Source: Ascarosepion bandense (taxonomy: Eukaryota > Mollusca > Cephalopoda > Sepiida > Sepiidae). Taken from it: a stretch of DNA of 64,000 bases. Below are positions 52,177-61,959 of the stretch, one piece after another (position 1 is the first letter of the stretch; every line of letters begins with the position of its first letter). The stretch covers positions 51,001 through 115,000 of the forward strand of contig JBBBDQ010000225.1 of the NCBI GenBank assembly GCA_037127315.1. The letters are read 5' to 3'. The translations under genes were made by a program, and so were the position numbers. Under the pieces are notes generated by a model. The model saw only the letters and a program-made list of their open reading frames with translations, searched no databases and was not told where the DNA came from.

Positions 52177-53105
52177 TTAATATGTAATATAAGTTTTAAG
52201 ATGTTTCGGCCAATGTACCTTTCTTCCAGCTTTTGTGGTGGTGTTTGTCGGTGTATTTGTTGGCGTGGAGGTTGGTTTGGACAATGTGGTATTTTGTGTA
52301 CTTGTAGAGTGTTCAGTCGTACTTTCCTTTACTGGTAAGTCTAAGTACGCTGGTTTTAGTCTGTCTATGGAGACAGTATCAAATTTGCCTTTTATGGCGA
52401 GTTTAAAATATTTGTGGTGTCTTTCAACTACCTGGAAAGGTCCGGAGTAGGTAGGACACAAAGGTTTTTTGACTGCATCATTTCGAATAAAAACGTATTT
52501 GCAGTCGTGAAGGTCTTTTGGTGTGTAAAGTTCTTTAGTTTGTGTTCTTGTGGGTGTGTAAACTAAATCGTTCATTTTGTGTTTAAAATCTTTTACAAAA
52601 GTTGTAGTTGGTTGTGAGGAAGTGTTTTTTTCACAAAATTGACCTGGAAGTGTTAAAGATGTTCCAAAAACCATTTCGGAAGCTGTACATCCCAAGTCTT
52701 CTTTGATAACATTCCTTATTGACAATAAAACAAGAGGCAAATTTTCAAACCATGTTCTGGAGTTGTTGTTAGCTGTTAAAGCTGTTTTAAGTTGTCTATG
52801 GAATCTTTCGATTAATCCATTTGCGCGGGGGTGATATGCTGTTGTTTTTATATGTTTGACTCCCAATAACTTTGTAAATTCATCGAAAAGCGTTGATTGA
52901 AATTGGGAGCCTCTGTCTGTTGTTATTACTGAAGGACAACCAAAGACTGCGATCCACTCTCGTAATATGGTTTTAGAGATAGTCTCTGCTGATATATCTC
53001 TAAGTGGGACGGCCACAGGCCATCTTGTAAATCTGTCAATGATAGTAAGTATATATTGACAGTCATTTGCTATTGGCAATGGCCCGACAATATCGATGTG
53101 TAGGT
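52177..53105 (-). CDS. Element D integrase catalytic and C-terminal domains
   Basis: Continues the pol frame after a one-base shift in an A8 run near 53134-53141. [10 protein letters not shown] carries the first catalytic Asp, [10 protein letters not shown] the second, and [12 protein letters not shown] the Glu, so D,D,E is complete. A beta-rich C-terminal part with [15 protein letters not shown] follows, then a Thr-rich tail ending in a basic [13 protein letters not shown] string. Stop near 52177. The frame is open for over 300 codons, unlike elements A-C. Confidence 0.9.
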
Positions 53106-53113
53106 TTGTGAAC

Positions 53114-55175
53114 CTACCGTCTGGTTTTTTTTAATTGTCCTGGAGGAGACTTTGTGTGTCTGTTTGTTTTGCTCTTCTGACAATTCAAGCATGTTTGAGT
53201 CCAGTTTTTTATGTCAGTGTGCATATTAGGCCAAACAAAACGGTTGCTGATTAATTTTGCGGTTGCTCGGCGTCCAGGGTGTGAAAGGTTGTGGAAATGT
53301 GTAAATAACCTTTTTCTTAGTGATGGTGGTATATACGGTCTAGAGTGACCAGTTTTGACATCGCAAAGTATTGTTTTTGTTCCAAATGGAACAGGCTGTT
53401 CCTTCAGCTGTAGGGAAGTGTCGTTTAGTTTGTCTAATGTGGCATCTTTTTTTTGTTCATCTGCAATGAGCTCGAAGGTGAGATCTACCGACTCAATAAA
53501 TTGTATTGTAGAGCGTGAAAGTGTATCTGCCACAATATTGTCTGAACCTTTTATGTATCGGATATCCGAGGTAAATTGTGATATATAGTCCAGTTGTCGA
53601 GTATCTCTGGGCGTATATTTCTCGGTATTTACATGTAAGGCGTAAGTAAGTGGTTTGTGGTCAGTGAAAACGGTGAAATCTCGTCCTTCGAGTAAGTGAC
53701 GAAAGTGCCTTATGGACAAGTAAATTGCCAGTAACTCCCTTGAGAAGGTGCTGTATTTTCGTTGTGCAGTGTTCAATTTCACTGAGAAAAAGGATATTGG
53801 TTTTTCCAAGTCATTTTGTTTTTGTTGTAGGACTGCTCCAATTGAGTCTCCTGACGCGTCTGTTGTTAGTGAAAGTGTTGTAGTGTTGTCATTAGAGATG
53901 TAGGAGAGCTTGGTAAAATCTGCTAATGCTTTTTTAGCATTGTGAAAAGCAGTTAAAGCTTCTCCTTCAATTTGAATTTTTGCATTTTTATTTTTTTGTT
54001 GTTGCAACATGTTTGTTAGCGGGGTTAATATTCTGGAACAACGTGGAATAAATCTACGGTAGTAATTTATCAAACCGAGAAATCTTCGAAGTTGTCGCAG
54101 TGATGTTGGTTGTGGGAAATTTTGTATGGCTGTGACTTTTTCTGGGATAGGTGTGATTCCCTGTTCGTCTATCATGTGGCCTAAAAAGTTTAATTTCGAG
54201 ACAGCAAAATCACATTTGCTTATGTTGATTTTCAAGCCGAAATGTGCTAGTCTCTCGAAAACTTGTAATAAATGGTCTTTATGTTCCTTGATGTCATTGC
54301 TAGCAATGAGGACATCGTCGATATAAGCAAAAGCAAATGGTAACCCTCTCAATACCTCGTCAATGAGTCTCTGGAAAGTTTGGGCAGCATTACGTAGTCC
54401 AAATGGCATTCTGGTGAATTCGAAAAGTCCAAAAGGAGTTGTAATTGCTGTTTTTCCTATGTCTTCTTCGGCTACCGGAATTTGGTAGTAAGCTTTAACC
54501 AAATCTAGTTTTGTGAAGATTCTGGTTCCTTGCAAGCCCATGGCGAAATCGTGTAGATGTGGGATTGGATACCTATCAGGAACTGTTTTTGCGTTGAGGT
54601 TCCTGAAGTCCCCACAAGGTCGCCATGCACCTGTTTCTGGCTTCTGGACCATATGTAGCGGTGAGGAGTATGGACTACTAGAAGGACGTATAATGCCTAA
54701 TTGTAACATGTGCTGAAATTCGTCTTTTGCTACTTTATTTTTCTCTGGATGCAATCTGCGTGGTGATGCATGTGTGGGTGGTCCAGAGGTTGTGATATAA
54801 TGTTTGGCTGTGTGACGAACTTCATCAGAATGTTTAAAGGGCGTAGTAAGAGTTGGAAATTTTGTAATCAACTCTTGTAGTCCATTCGCATCTGGTAGTG
54901 CCGCACAGATTCCTGTTGACTTGTAGATTGAGGTGATTCCCTTTGCTGTTAGGTCTGTGTTGCAATCGACGAGAGATTGCCTAGCCATGTTCACTGAAAC
55001 GTTGAAATGGGACAAAAAATCAGCTCCAAGAATCGGTGTTTTTACTTGGGCTATTGTGAAGATCCACGGAAAAGGTCGGCGTAAACCCAAATTGAGCGTC
55101 AGTGCTATCTCTCCGTAGGTGTCAATTCTTGATCCATTTGCTGCTTGCAGTGTGAATGAAGATAGTTGGTGTTTT
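53114..55175 (-). CDS. Element D reverse transcriptase, RNase H and integrase zinc finger
   Basis: The 658-codon frame from 55090 contains ILGADFL (end of protease), RT blocks [14 protein letters not shown] (Asp196), [17 protein letters not shown] and [11 protein letters not shown] (Asp258, Asp259). RNase H follows with [13 protein letters not shown] (Asp411), SREL (Glu452), FTDHKPL (Asp477) and NIVADTLSR (Asp522). The integrase HHCC finger is H600, H604, C634, C637. All catalytic residues are present. The frame is truly continuous upstream to the A9 run at about 55172-55180, where a single base puts it out of register with the protease frame. Confidence 0.93.
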
Positions 55176-55179
55176 TTTT

Positions 55180-55386
55180 TCTGGGATCCGGTGGAATAAC
55201 GCTGATTTGTGCGCCGGTGTCGACTAAAAATAAATATCCGGTATTTTTGTCTCGGATGTAAAATAGACGACTTCCTTGTTTTATACCAGCAACTAATGTT
55301 GTCTTTACTTGCTGCCGGTGTAACCGTTTCCCTGGTTTTGTGTTGAAGTGTGTGAGGTCGAATTGAAGTTGCATGGTTTTATGCAC
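55180..55386 (-). CDS. Element D zinc motif end and retropepsin-like protease
   Basis: The frame from 55386 reads [20 protein letters not shown] then [14 protein letters not shown], with catalytic Asp56 in DTG. Just upstream (55380-55440, partly in another frame) [18 protein letters not shown] is the atypical zinc motif used in place of CCHC knuckles by many animal gypsy gags. The protease runs into the A9 frameshift before its ILG block, which is in the RT frame. Confidence 0.88.
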
Positions 55387-55395
55387 TTCCTTGCT

Positions 55396-56378
55396 TCACA
55401 TCCAAATTTGAAATGGTACCAACAAGGTATCATGGTTGCGTCGCTCTCTAGAAAATGAGCTCGATCTACTTCGACTTCTGCGTCGTGAGGAGGTTCTGTA
55501 AGGACGGGAACGTTCGGATGCTTGAAACTTCACCAAACTTTGAACCTGCAGAGTTAGATTTGCCATGTCCTGCAGCAGTTCAGTATACCTGTCTGGCGTG
55601 GTTGTTTGTGATGTTGTGTTTCTTGGTGTTGGTGTATTCCTTTGTGTTGCGTCATTTGTTGGGTTGTAAGATGTGGCGTAAACGCTCTGGTTTTGGTTAT
55701 TGTCGTGTATTTTATCAGCTATTTCCGACAATCTATCCAGGTCTAAATCCTCAGGGAGTGATGCGAGTATCTGTGTTGTATGAGTGTGGAGTTTGTCTGT
55801 CCATAGTTTTTTAAAGAAAGAAATTTACAACGGACATTCAACAACAAACAATTTGTTATTTGACAAATAAAATGGTATGTAGAAACCAACAAAATGCATG
55901 ATTCGAAAATTGCCTTTTTGAGAAATATAAACTTGGCAAGAAGTTAATTTTTGTCCAAAAACGTGTATAAGTTTGCATTAGTTTTTTTTAACACCGTTTC
56001 AGACATGGTGCTGCTTCCCAACAAAGATTTCATTTTCCTCAAGAGTTGTGAGGGTGTCATATGTCCAAAGGTCAAATTGTAAAATAAATCATGTAATTTT
56101 TTTCCATCCGATGTACCCATACGTCTTATAATGGCGTTCTTTAGTGTATCATATGGTTTGTCCTCAGGCATATGGCCTAGCAAATCGACCACTTCTGCCG
56201 CCACGTCGGTGGGAAGTTTTTCCACGACGTATGCATACTTTGAGGTTTGCGCTGTAATGTTTTTGGCGCTAAAAAGTGCATTTAGCTGAGAAAACCATAC
56301 TGGTATGTTAGTTGGGTTGTAGCTGGGAATGCTGGCTGATATTGTTGCTGTTGTGGGTTCAATGTCGTTGTTTTCCAT
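55396..56378 (-). pseudogene. Element D gag, interrupted by an LTR fragment
   Basis: The start at 56378 opens MENNDIEPTTATISASIPSY and contains IPVWFSQLNALF, YAYVVEKLPTDVAAEVVDLL and FGHMTPSQLLRKMKSLLG, the retropepsin-type gag of insect and mollusc gypsy elements. It reads VLKK, then enters foreign LTR sequence and stops. After the insertion the frame resumes at about 55815 with LWTDKLHTHTTQILASLP and SEIADKIHDNN, then a Ser/Arg-rich basic region (55440-55510). Another one-base shift precedes the CWYH zinc motif. Confidence 0.88.
55822..55981 (-). mobile_element. 160-bp LTR fragment inserted in element D gag
   Basis: Essentially identical to an internal part of element D's own LTRs (about 51475-51633 and 56588-56746). 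It is bounded on both sides by TTAAAAAA-type sequence (plus strand gttttttaa on the left and gtttttttaa on the right), as in a target-site duplication, with a few extra bases (agaaag) on one side. It is not a whole LTR and has no TG/CA ends. Confidence 0.9.
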
Positions 56379-56448
56379 CTTTTACGCGTTGTGGTAATTT
56401 TGTGTTGTTTTCTAATATGAGAGCTTTTTTGTGTTACGTGCTTTCACC

Positions 56449-56468
56449 AGTCGGAAGGTCACCAATTT
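56449..56468 (-). promoter_or_regulatory. Element D leader start / putative primer-binding site
   Basis: The minus strand reads AAATTGGTGACCTTCCGACT directly after the CA end of the 5' LTR. Element A has a similar attttggtgacga at the same place, so both probably use a related priming tRNA, not identified. Confidence 0.6.
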
Positions 56469-57261
56469 TGTGGGGAATTTGGTATTTGCTGGTTGGTATG
56501 CGCTCCCGTATTTTACGGGTCTGGCTCTCAGATTATTTCCCCCACAAATACAACACTCTATTTTGCAATCGCGCAAAGTGAAGGAATAATTTACAACGGA
56601 CATTCAACAACAAACAATTTGTTATTTGACAAATAAAATGGTATGTAGAAACCAACAAAATGCATGATTCGAAAATTGCCTTTTTGAGAAATATAAACTT
56701 GGCAAGAAGTTAATTTTTGTCCAAAAACGTGTATAAGTTTGCATTAGCAGAGTCTGTAAATAAGCCTTTCCTACTTACATTTGGTGCGTTTCAGTTGGCG
56801 ACAATGTGTCGCGTTGCTGAAAGAAAGTTCGTCGGCTTATTCTTTTTAAGGTCCTTGGAGCGAGGTCACGAACTTTTGGCATGGAAGAAATGACATGGCC
56901 GGCAAAGTATACGGTGGCATGCGGACTTAATGGCCTGCTTGGTGACTGACCTTTTTTTCTAACTGTGTGTATTATATACATTAATAGGGGATCAACTAAT
57001 CTTCCTAACATTAGGGTGTGAAAACATTTACTGACCAATCAGATTTATTATTTTACATTTTTGTTTTGGGGCCTAAATATTTTTGTGTTAATTTACTTCC
57101 AAGCCTATTTTTCTAGAATGTTCTTATTCTAAGTTTTTAGCTGATTGGTTGACAAATATAAAAATGTAATCTAAATTCTACTGCTGTTTTGATCCAATTT
57201 CTCTAGAATATTCTATTGTGTTTTCCTGTTGCTTATTTTAATAAAAAAAATATGTATCCCA
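56469..57261 (-). repeat. 5' LTR of element D
   Basis: 793 bp. The part near 56480-56560 (cgctcccgtattttacgggt, a small hairpin) is missing from the 3' LTR; otherwise nearly identical. Confidence 0.92.
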
Positions 57262-58080
57262 TAAGTTATTTTTGTTGTATGCCTTCAACATTTTATTGTT
57301 ATGTAATTTAATTATTTTTTCTAAATTGTTGGAGCAGCTATAACTGAGTTTTATTGTATTCCGATTAAAAATTTTGCTTAGAGGGTTATTTTTGGGGAAA
57401 TGTTTATCTATTAGCTTAAGAAATTTATGTCCCAGTTTAAAATTAACTAACTGATTAAATGGAGGGTTATACCATTTGATTTTCAGGTTTCTATTTTTTC
57501 TTTTTGGGCTCCTAAATTTTTCCACAGAGTTAATCTTGGATGATTGATACCCACTGTCTCTAAGAATTTTATCGTAAATTGTTTTGTGCTTATCGAATAT
57601 TTCTTTATTTGAGGAGTGTATGCTTATGCGGAGTTCAACTGATGATGGAATATGTTTGATAACGGATGGTGGGTGATTAAAGTTGGAGTTTATAGATTGG
57701 GTTAGCATTATTTTTCATGTAAGGTTGAAAAGTGTTAGAGATTAAGTCTAATGTTATGTCTAAGAAGTCAACTTGTTTTATATTAGGGCTAATTATCACG
57801 CAAGGCCAAAAGATTTAAAAACTCTATGAATTAATTTTTTAAGTCTGTCAGCCTTACCTCCAGTGGATTTCTTTACTATCATGAGTCCGTCATCTCTATA
57901 AAGTCCCATATTTTTAATGTCAATTTCTTTATATGCCGTGAGGTTCTACAGGAGAAATAAACCGACTAGATCCAAAGATTCTACAAAATCCAGAGCTCCT
58001 ATAGATAAATCAAAATTATCCATTGAGTTTTTTGTCCTCTGTTCGTTGTTGTGGATAGCTCTATTTTATAAATAAATGTT
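57262..58080 (-). pseudogene. Penelope-like element 3, upstream part (RT end and post-RT domain)
   Basis: The long frame 57708-57262 reads INSNFNHPPSVIKHIPSSVE and RISIHSSNKEIF, then IKWYNPPFNQLVNFKLGHKF, LIDKHFPKNNPLSKIFNRNT and KLSYSCSNN, the thumb and post-RT blocks of Penelope-like RTs. Upstream, through stops, GLYRDDGLMIVKKSTGG carries the RT active-site Asp pair (about 57890). It is interrupted at 57262 by element D and continues at 51379. The beginning of RT is absent; a (TA)n tract lies beyond 58108. Confidence 0.88.
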
Positions 58081-58107
58081 TTGAACATTGTCAATTTTTT
58101 CTTCATT

Positions 58108-58115
58108 CCTTACTT

Positions 58116-58165
<50 letters not shown>
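58108..58165. repeat. (TA)n microsatellite
   Basis: About 28 TA units at the upstream limit of Penelope-like element 3. Confidence 0.95.
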
Positions 58166-58168
<3 letters not shown>

Positions 58169-58429
58169 TTTTTTCACTGACTTGTGAAATTCAATTTTGT
58201 CTTTATACTTCACAATTGTTTTTAGTGTTGTGATTCAATTCTACTCTAAAAGTCATCTAGTTCTAGTTATTGTTTTTGGGATACTATTTGAATTTAGCGT
58301 GTGTGTGTTTTTTATTGCGTTTGTCATGTGTTTGTGTGTGTCTTAGGTTTTTCATGTTGTTTTGTTGAGGGAAGGCTTGTATTTTTTTAAGAATATTTCT
58401 TCCTGCATCATGAGTGTCTCATAATGAGT

Positions 58430-58432
<3 letters not shown>

Positions 58433-58495
<63 letters not shown>
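58433..58495. repeat. (CA)n-(TA)n microsatellite
   Basis: A compound run. Sequence between 58166 and 58432 shows nothing recognisable. Confidence 0.95.
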
Positions 58496-58497
<2 letters not shown>

Positions 58498-58554
58498 TTT
58501 TTAACATACATATACACATACATATAAAACACATACATATAAAACACTGTGTCA

Positions 58555-59294
58555 CCTCGGGTTAACTCTCACAACAGACCTCAAGTGGAATGTCAATATA
58601 GAATCCATAGCTAAATCCATTGATAAGAAAGTCGGTTCTCTGTGCAGGGCCAGGAAGTGTTTCCCATCTGAAACAATCCTGCACATATACAAATATACCA
58701 TCTGCCCGCTGCCATATCTGGTTGGGTGCTTCTGCTATCCACCTAGGGGTCCTTGACAAAATCCAACAGTGAATCTGTAATATGATCAATCTCGACTTGG
58801 CTGCTCGGATTCAGTCACTTTATCACCAGTGCGATGTGGCTTCCCTGTGTCTCTTCTGAAAATAATTTCAAGGCTTTTACTCAGATGAACTTAGCTCACT
58901 GGTACCTACTATATATGAATTTACTCAAGCCATAAGATTAGCAACTAGGTCCCACCCTTTACGGTGAAACCAATAAATTGTAAACGCAAATTCTACTCCA
59001 TCAGCTTCTTTTCTCGCACTTCCTGCCCGTGGAATTCCCTTCCGTTTACTTGCTTTCCCGATAGTTACAATCTTCAAGAATTTAAATATAAAGTCAATAG
59101 TCATCTCCTATCTCATTAACTTGCATCCTCCATCTCCTGCACCTTTCTTCGTCCACTCCACTCTCATCAGTATTCTCATCCTTCTCTTACACTCGTCCTG
59201 ACACCCCCTTCAACCTGTCACATTTTCTCATAACATTCCATCTATGTAACCCCCTGCTAACAGTGGCAGTAAAATACCTTGAATGGGGTGACAC

Positions 59295-59296
<2 letters not shown>
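58555..59296 (+). pseudogene. 5'-truncated LINE, copy 2
   Basis: The plus strand reads LTTDLKWNVNIESIAKSIDKK and LCRARKCFPSETILHIYK (a region shortly after RT), then after shifts VRCGFPVSLLKII and the same 3' tail as copy 1 (taaccccctgctaacagtgg, ggggtgacacgattata). It is longer upstream than 28560-29318 but equally broken. The tail runs into (TA)n. Confidence 0.82.

Positions 59297-59350
<54 letters not shown>
59297..59350. repeat. (TA)n microsatellite at LINE tail
   Basis: The TA run directly follows the LINE tail and precedes Ra copy 4. Confidence 0.93.
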
Positions 59351-59354
<4 letters not shown>

Positions 59355-59440
59355 AAAATTGTCCAAATTTGGATATTTTTTATTATTGTAGTTCTAAGCT
59401 TTTGAATCACATGAGCAATCTTCAGAGAGGGTGCATTTAT
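59351..59440 (+). repeat. Repeat Ra, copy 4 (partial)
   Basis: Shares tagttctaagcttttg, cacatgagcaatcttcagag and neighbouring sequence with the other Ra copies. Confidence 0.72.
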
Positions 59441-59869
59441 GTTATGATGTCATCTTCCTATACCCCTTTTCTGGGCTTGACATATTCGGTGAATTTTCTT
59501 TTTCACGAAATAATTTTGGGGATTTTTTTAATCAATCACTATTAACCTTTTGAAGTTGTCATGAAGCCTATATGACTAAGCCTTTCCTTTTTTGCCTGAA
59601 ACAACCAGACAAACAGACAGGCGTGTCTGTTTACATTGTCACTTAGATAAGAATTTTCACATCTGCGTTTCCAATATCTGTATTTTCAAATCACAGATAT
59701 TTTCAGAGCTTTCCGTTGATGACAGAAAATATTTTGTTATCAGCTCCTTTCTCCTAATGTCAAGCTAGCCAGACCATTCCCTATTTTCTTTGTTATCACC
59801 TTGGCGAGGTGACCGATTCTCCTAACTTTCGTCTAAGGCCATCTGGATCTTATATTCAATCAAATTACT
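59441..59869. other. Unassigned sequence
   Basis: Nothing recognised; less AT-biased than its surroundings in 59600-59850. Confidence 0.35.
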
Positions 59870-60160
59870 AATGTCCATTGTTCTGTATTTTATCTAATTG
59901 CGAAAATAAAAGTGAATTTATTTCTCTTTTCTTTCTCTTCTTTCTCTCTCTCTCTCTCAGGTTTAAAATAACAACAGAGAAACAAAACTTGTTACCTTTC
60001 ATAGGTGGGCTTGATTCTCTTACCTTCCAATGTCTATTGTTCAGCATTTTATCTAACTGTTAAAATAAAAACAATTTTATTTCTCTTTTCTTTTTCTTCT
60101 TTCTCTCTCTCCTTCTCAGGTTTAGATATCAACAAGGAAAACAAAACTTGTTGCCTTTTG
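59870..60160 (+). repeat. Tandem duplication, unit about 157 bp, each with a splice-acceptor-like tract
   Basis: Both units contain ttgttc, ttatctaa, then a long C/T tract ending ctctcaggttta or cttctcaggttta, and acaaaacttgtt. The tract with cag followed by g looks like a strong 3' splice site, but no exon-like open frame follows. Confidence 0.75.
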
Positions 60161-60314
60161 TTTCTTTTACCTTCGGCATATTCGGAGAATAAAAAAAATT
60201 CTTTTAGTACGTTTTCTTCTTATCTAAAATAGTAATTTCTTCTGTTTAAATATTTTTCCAATTATAGTTAATAATTAATTAATAAAATTAATTACCTCTG
60301 TTCCGCTAAATATT

Positions 60315-60620
60315 GTTACGTTTATATATACGTATATACATACATATATATATATATATACGTATATACATACATATATATACATATATATATACATATA
60401 TATTCATATATATAAATATGCATATAAATATATATATGTACATATATATATGTGCATATATTTATATATATATATATATATATGTACATATATATGTATA
60501 TATATATTGTATATTTATATATGTGCGTATATTTATATATATAGATATACAAATATGTACATATATATGTACATATATATATGTATATTTATACACACAC
60601 ACACACGCATATATATATAA
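60315..60620. repeat. TATACATA-type microsatellite array
   Basis: Imperfect TA/TACA/TGTA repeats. Long Tyr/Ile-rich frames on both strands are artefacts. Confidence 0.95.
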
Positions 60621-60740
60621 TTAAGGCAGAAGCGTTATTTCATGGTAAATCGGAAGTACTAGGCCTATTTCAGACGAACCTTTATCAGCTTCCGTCTTTA
60701 TTGTACAAAGGATTTTACACAAATGAAATTCACAAAGACT
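60620..60740 (-). repeat. Hammerhead-bearing repeat Rb, copy 3
   Basis: Aligned with copies at 39283 and 39440. It lies downstream of the Penelope-like element at 61960-63755 on the same strand, about 1.2 kb away. Confidence 0.85.
60651..60694 (-). ncRNA. Hammerhead ribozyme, family Rb copy 3, G8 mutated
   Basis: Minus strand: CGGAAG, CUGAUAA, AGG-UUCG-UCU (helix II, three pairs), GAAA, then UAGGCCUA (helix III, self-complementary), and CUUCCG. Helix I pairs perfectly over six bases. CUGAUGA reads CUGAUAA, so G8, a catalytic residue, is lost; activity is not expected. Confidence 0.72.
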
Positions 60741-61795
60741 TTAAAAAAATGAATAAAAATAATGGCCGCTCCCTTAAAAGAGAAAATTTTAGAAAAAATA
60801 CATCATTACATCAGTTCGGCAAACACACACACATATATTCATACATAAGCATATATATACGCAACATATAATCAAAGAACACGCGTAGGGGTGGATGTCA
60901 ACAAAAATTCATGCAGCCTGTCAGTTAGACTGCTGGCCCGTTGATTTGAAACGTAAAGAAAGTGGGTTAGGTGAGAGAGAGAGAGAGAGCGTTAAAAAGA
61001 AAGGGTAAGAAAGAAGAGAGGAATAAATTTAAAATAGAAAGAAAAGATGAGAGGAGAAAATGAAAAGGTAAAAAATAAGTAAATATTATATATTAACAGT
61101 GAAAGGGTAAGAAATTGTAGTCTAAAAAAAATAAAAATATATTTAAGAGAAAATAGTTAATCTGTTGTGATCACAAAATCATCACACCACTATATAATCA
61201 AAATTATACTAATTATACAATCAACAAAACAAATATAATACAATATAAAGTTAAAAAATTAGAAAATTTTTTAAAAATTTTAATTTAAAAGTAAGTCTAA
61301 TTATTCTATTTAAATTTAGTTGTTTAAACTTAATTATTTAGTTTAAAAATAAATTTGCATATTACTATTGAAAGGATAAGAAATTGAAATTTTAAAAAAC
61401 CTAAGAAAATTTAACAATTAAGATATGCTAGTTAATCAATCCGCTTTAATCACAATTACCACCACACCATAATCAAAATTATACTGATTATTCGGTTAAC
61501 AATGCAATAGTAATAATGCTATAATGTAGGTAAATTTTTCGGTCAATGGTACAGTTATAATACTGTATAACTGTAGTACTGTAAAAAACATATATGTACA
61601 CATACAACTCACCTCACACACACACGTAAATACGTACACACATACCCGTATACGCATATATATGTATACACATATATGTACGCGTACACAGATACATATA
61701 TACATATACACATATATGAACACGCACATATATATATACACTCAAACACCAGCAAAAACAAATATGTAAGCAATACTATAGACATATAAGAACCC

Positions 61796-61797
<2 letters not shown>
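60741..61797. other. Unassigned AT-rich sequence
   Basis: No gene. A (GA)n run is at about 60974-60990 and a TACACA-type microsatellite at 61600-61745. It may include noncoding sequence of the Penelope-like element to its right. Confidence 0.4.

Positions 61798-61845
<48 letters not shown>
61798..61845. repeat. (TA)n microsatellite
   Basis: About 24 TA units. Confidence 0.95.
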
Positions 61846-61848
<3 letters not shown>

Positions 61849-61959
61849 AAAAAACACCTTGACATATATAACAATGGTATACAATTAAACAATATACATT
61901 TCGTAAAATAGTGTGATATGTGTAAAGTCTTCAAAGGAATGAATGAGGGGCTAAAAGTT

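Larger units (their letters stand above)
51380..57261 (-). mobile_element. Ty3/gypsy LTR retrotransposon D, young, inside a Penelope-like element
   Basis: LTRs at 56469-57261 (5') and 51380-52138 (3') begin TGGGATAC and end CCCCACA. Over about 690 bp they differ by one substitution and an indel of a few bases, so insertion is recent. Near their U5 ends, however, the 3' copy lacks about 36 bp and differs at several positions. Between them lie gag, protease, RT, RNase H and integrase in one orientation. Breaks: a 160-bp LTR fragment inside gag and single-base shifts, at least two of them in A/T homopolymers. The flanks ACTTA and ACTCA (one extra C beside the latter) may be an imperfect target duplication. 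Both flanks are parts of one Penelope-like frame. Confidence 0.94.
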
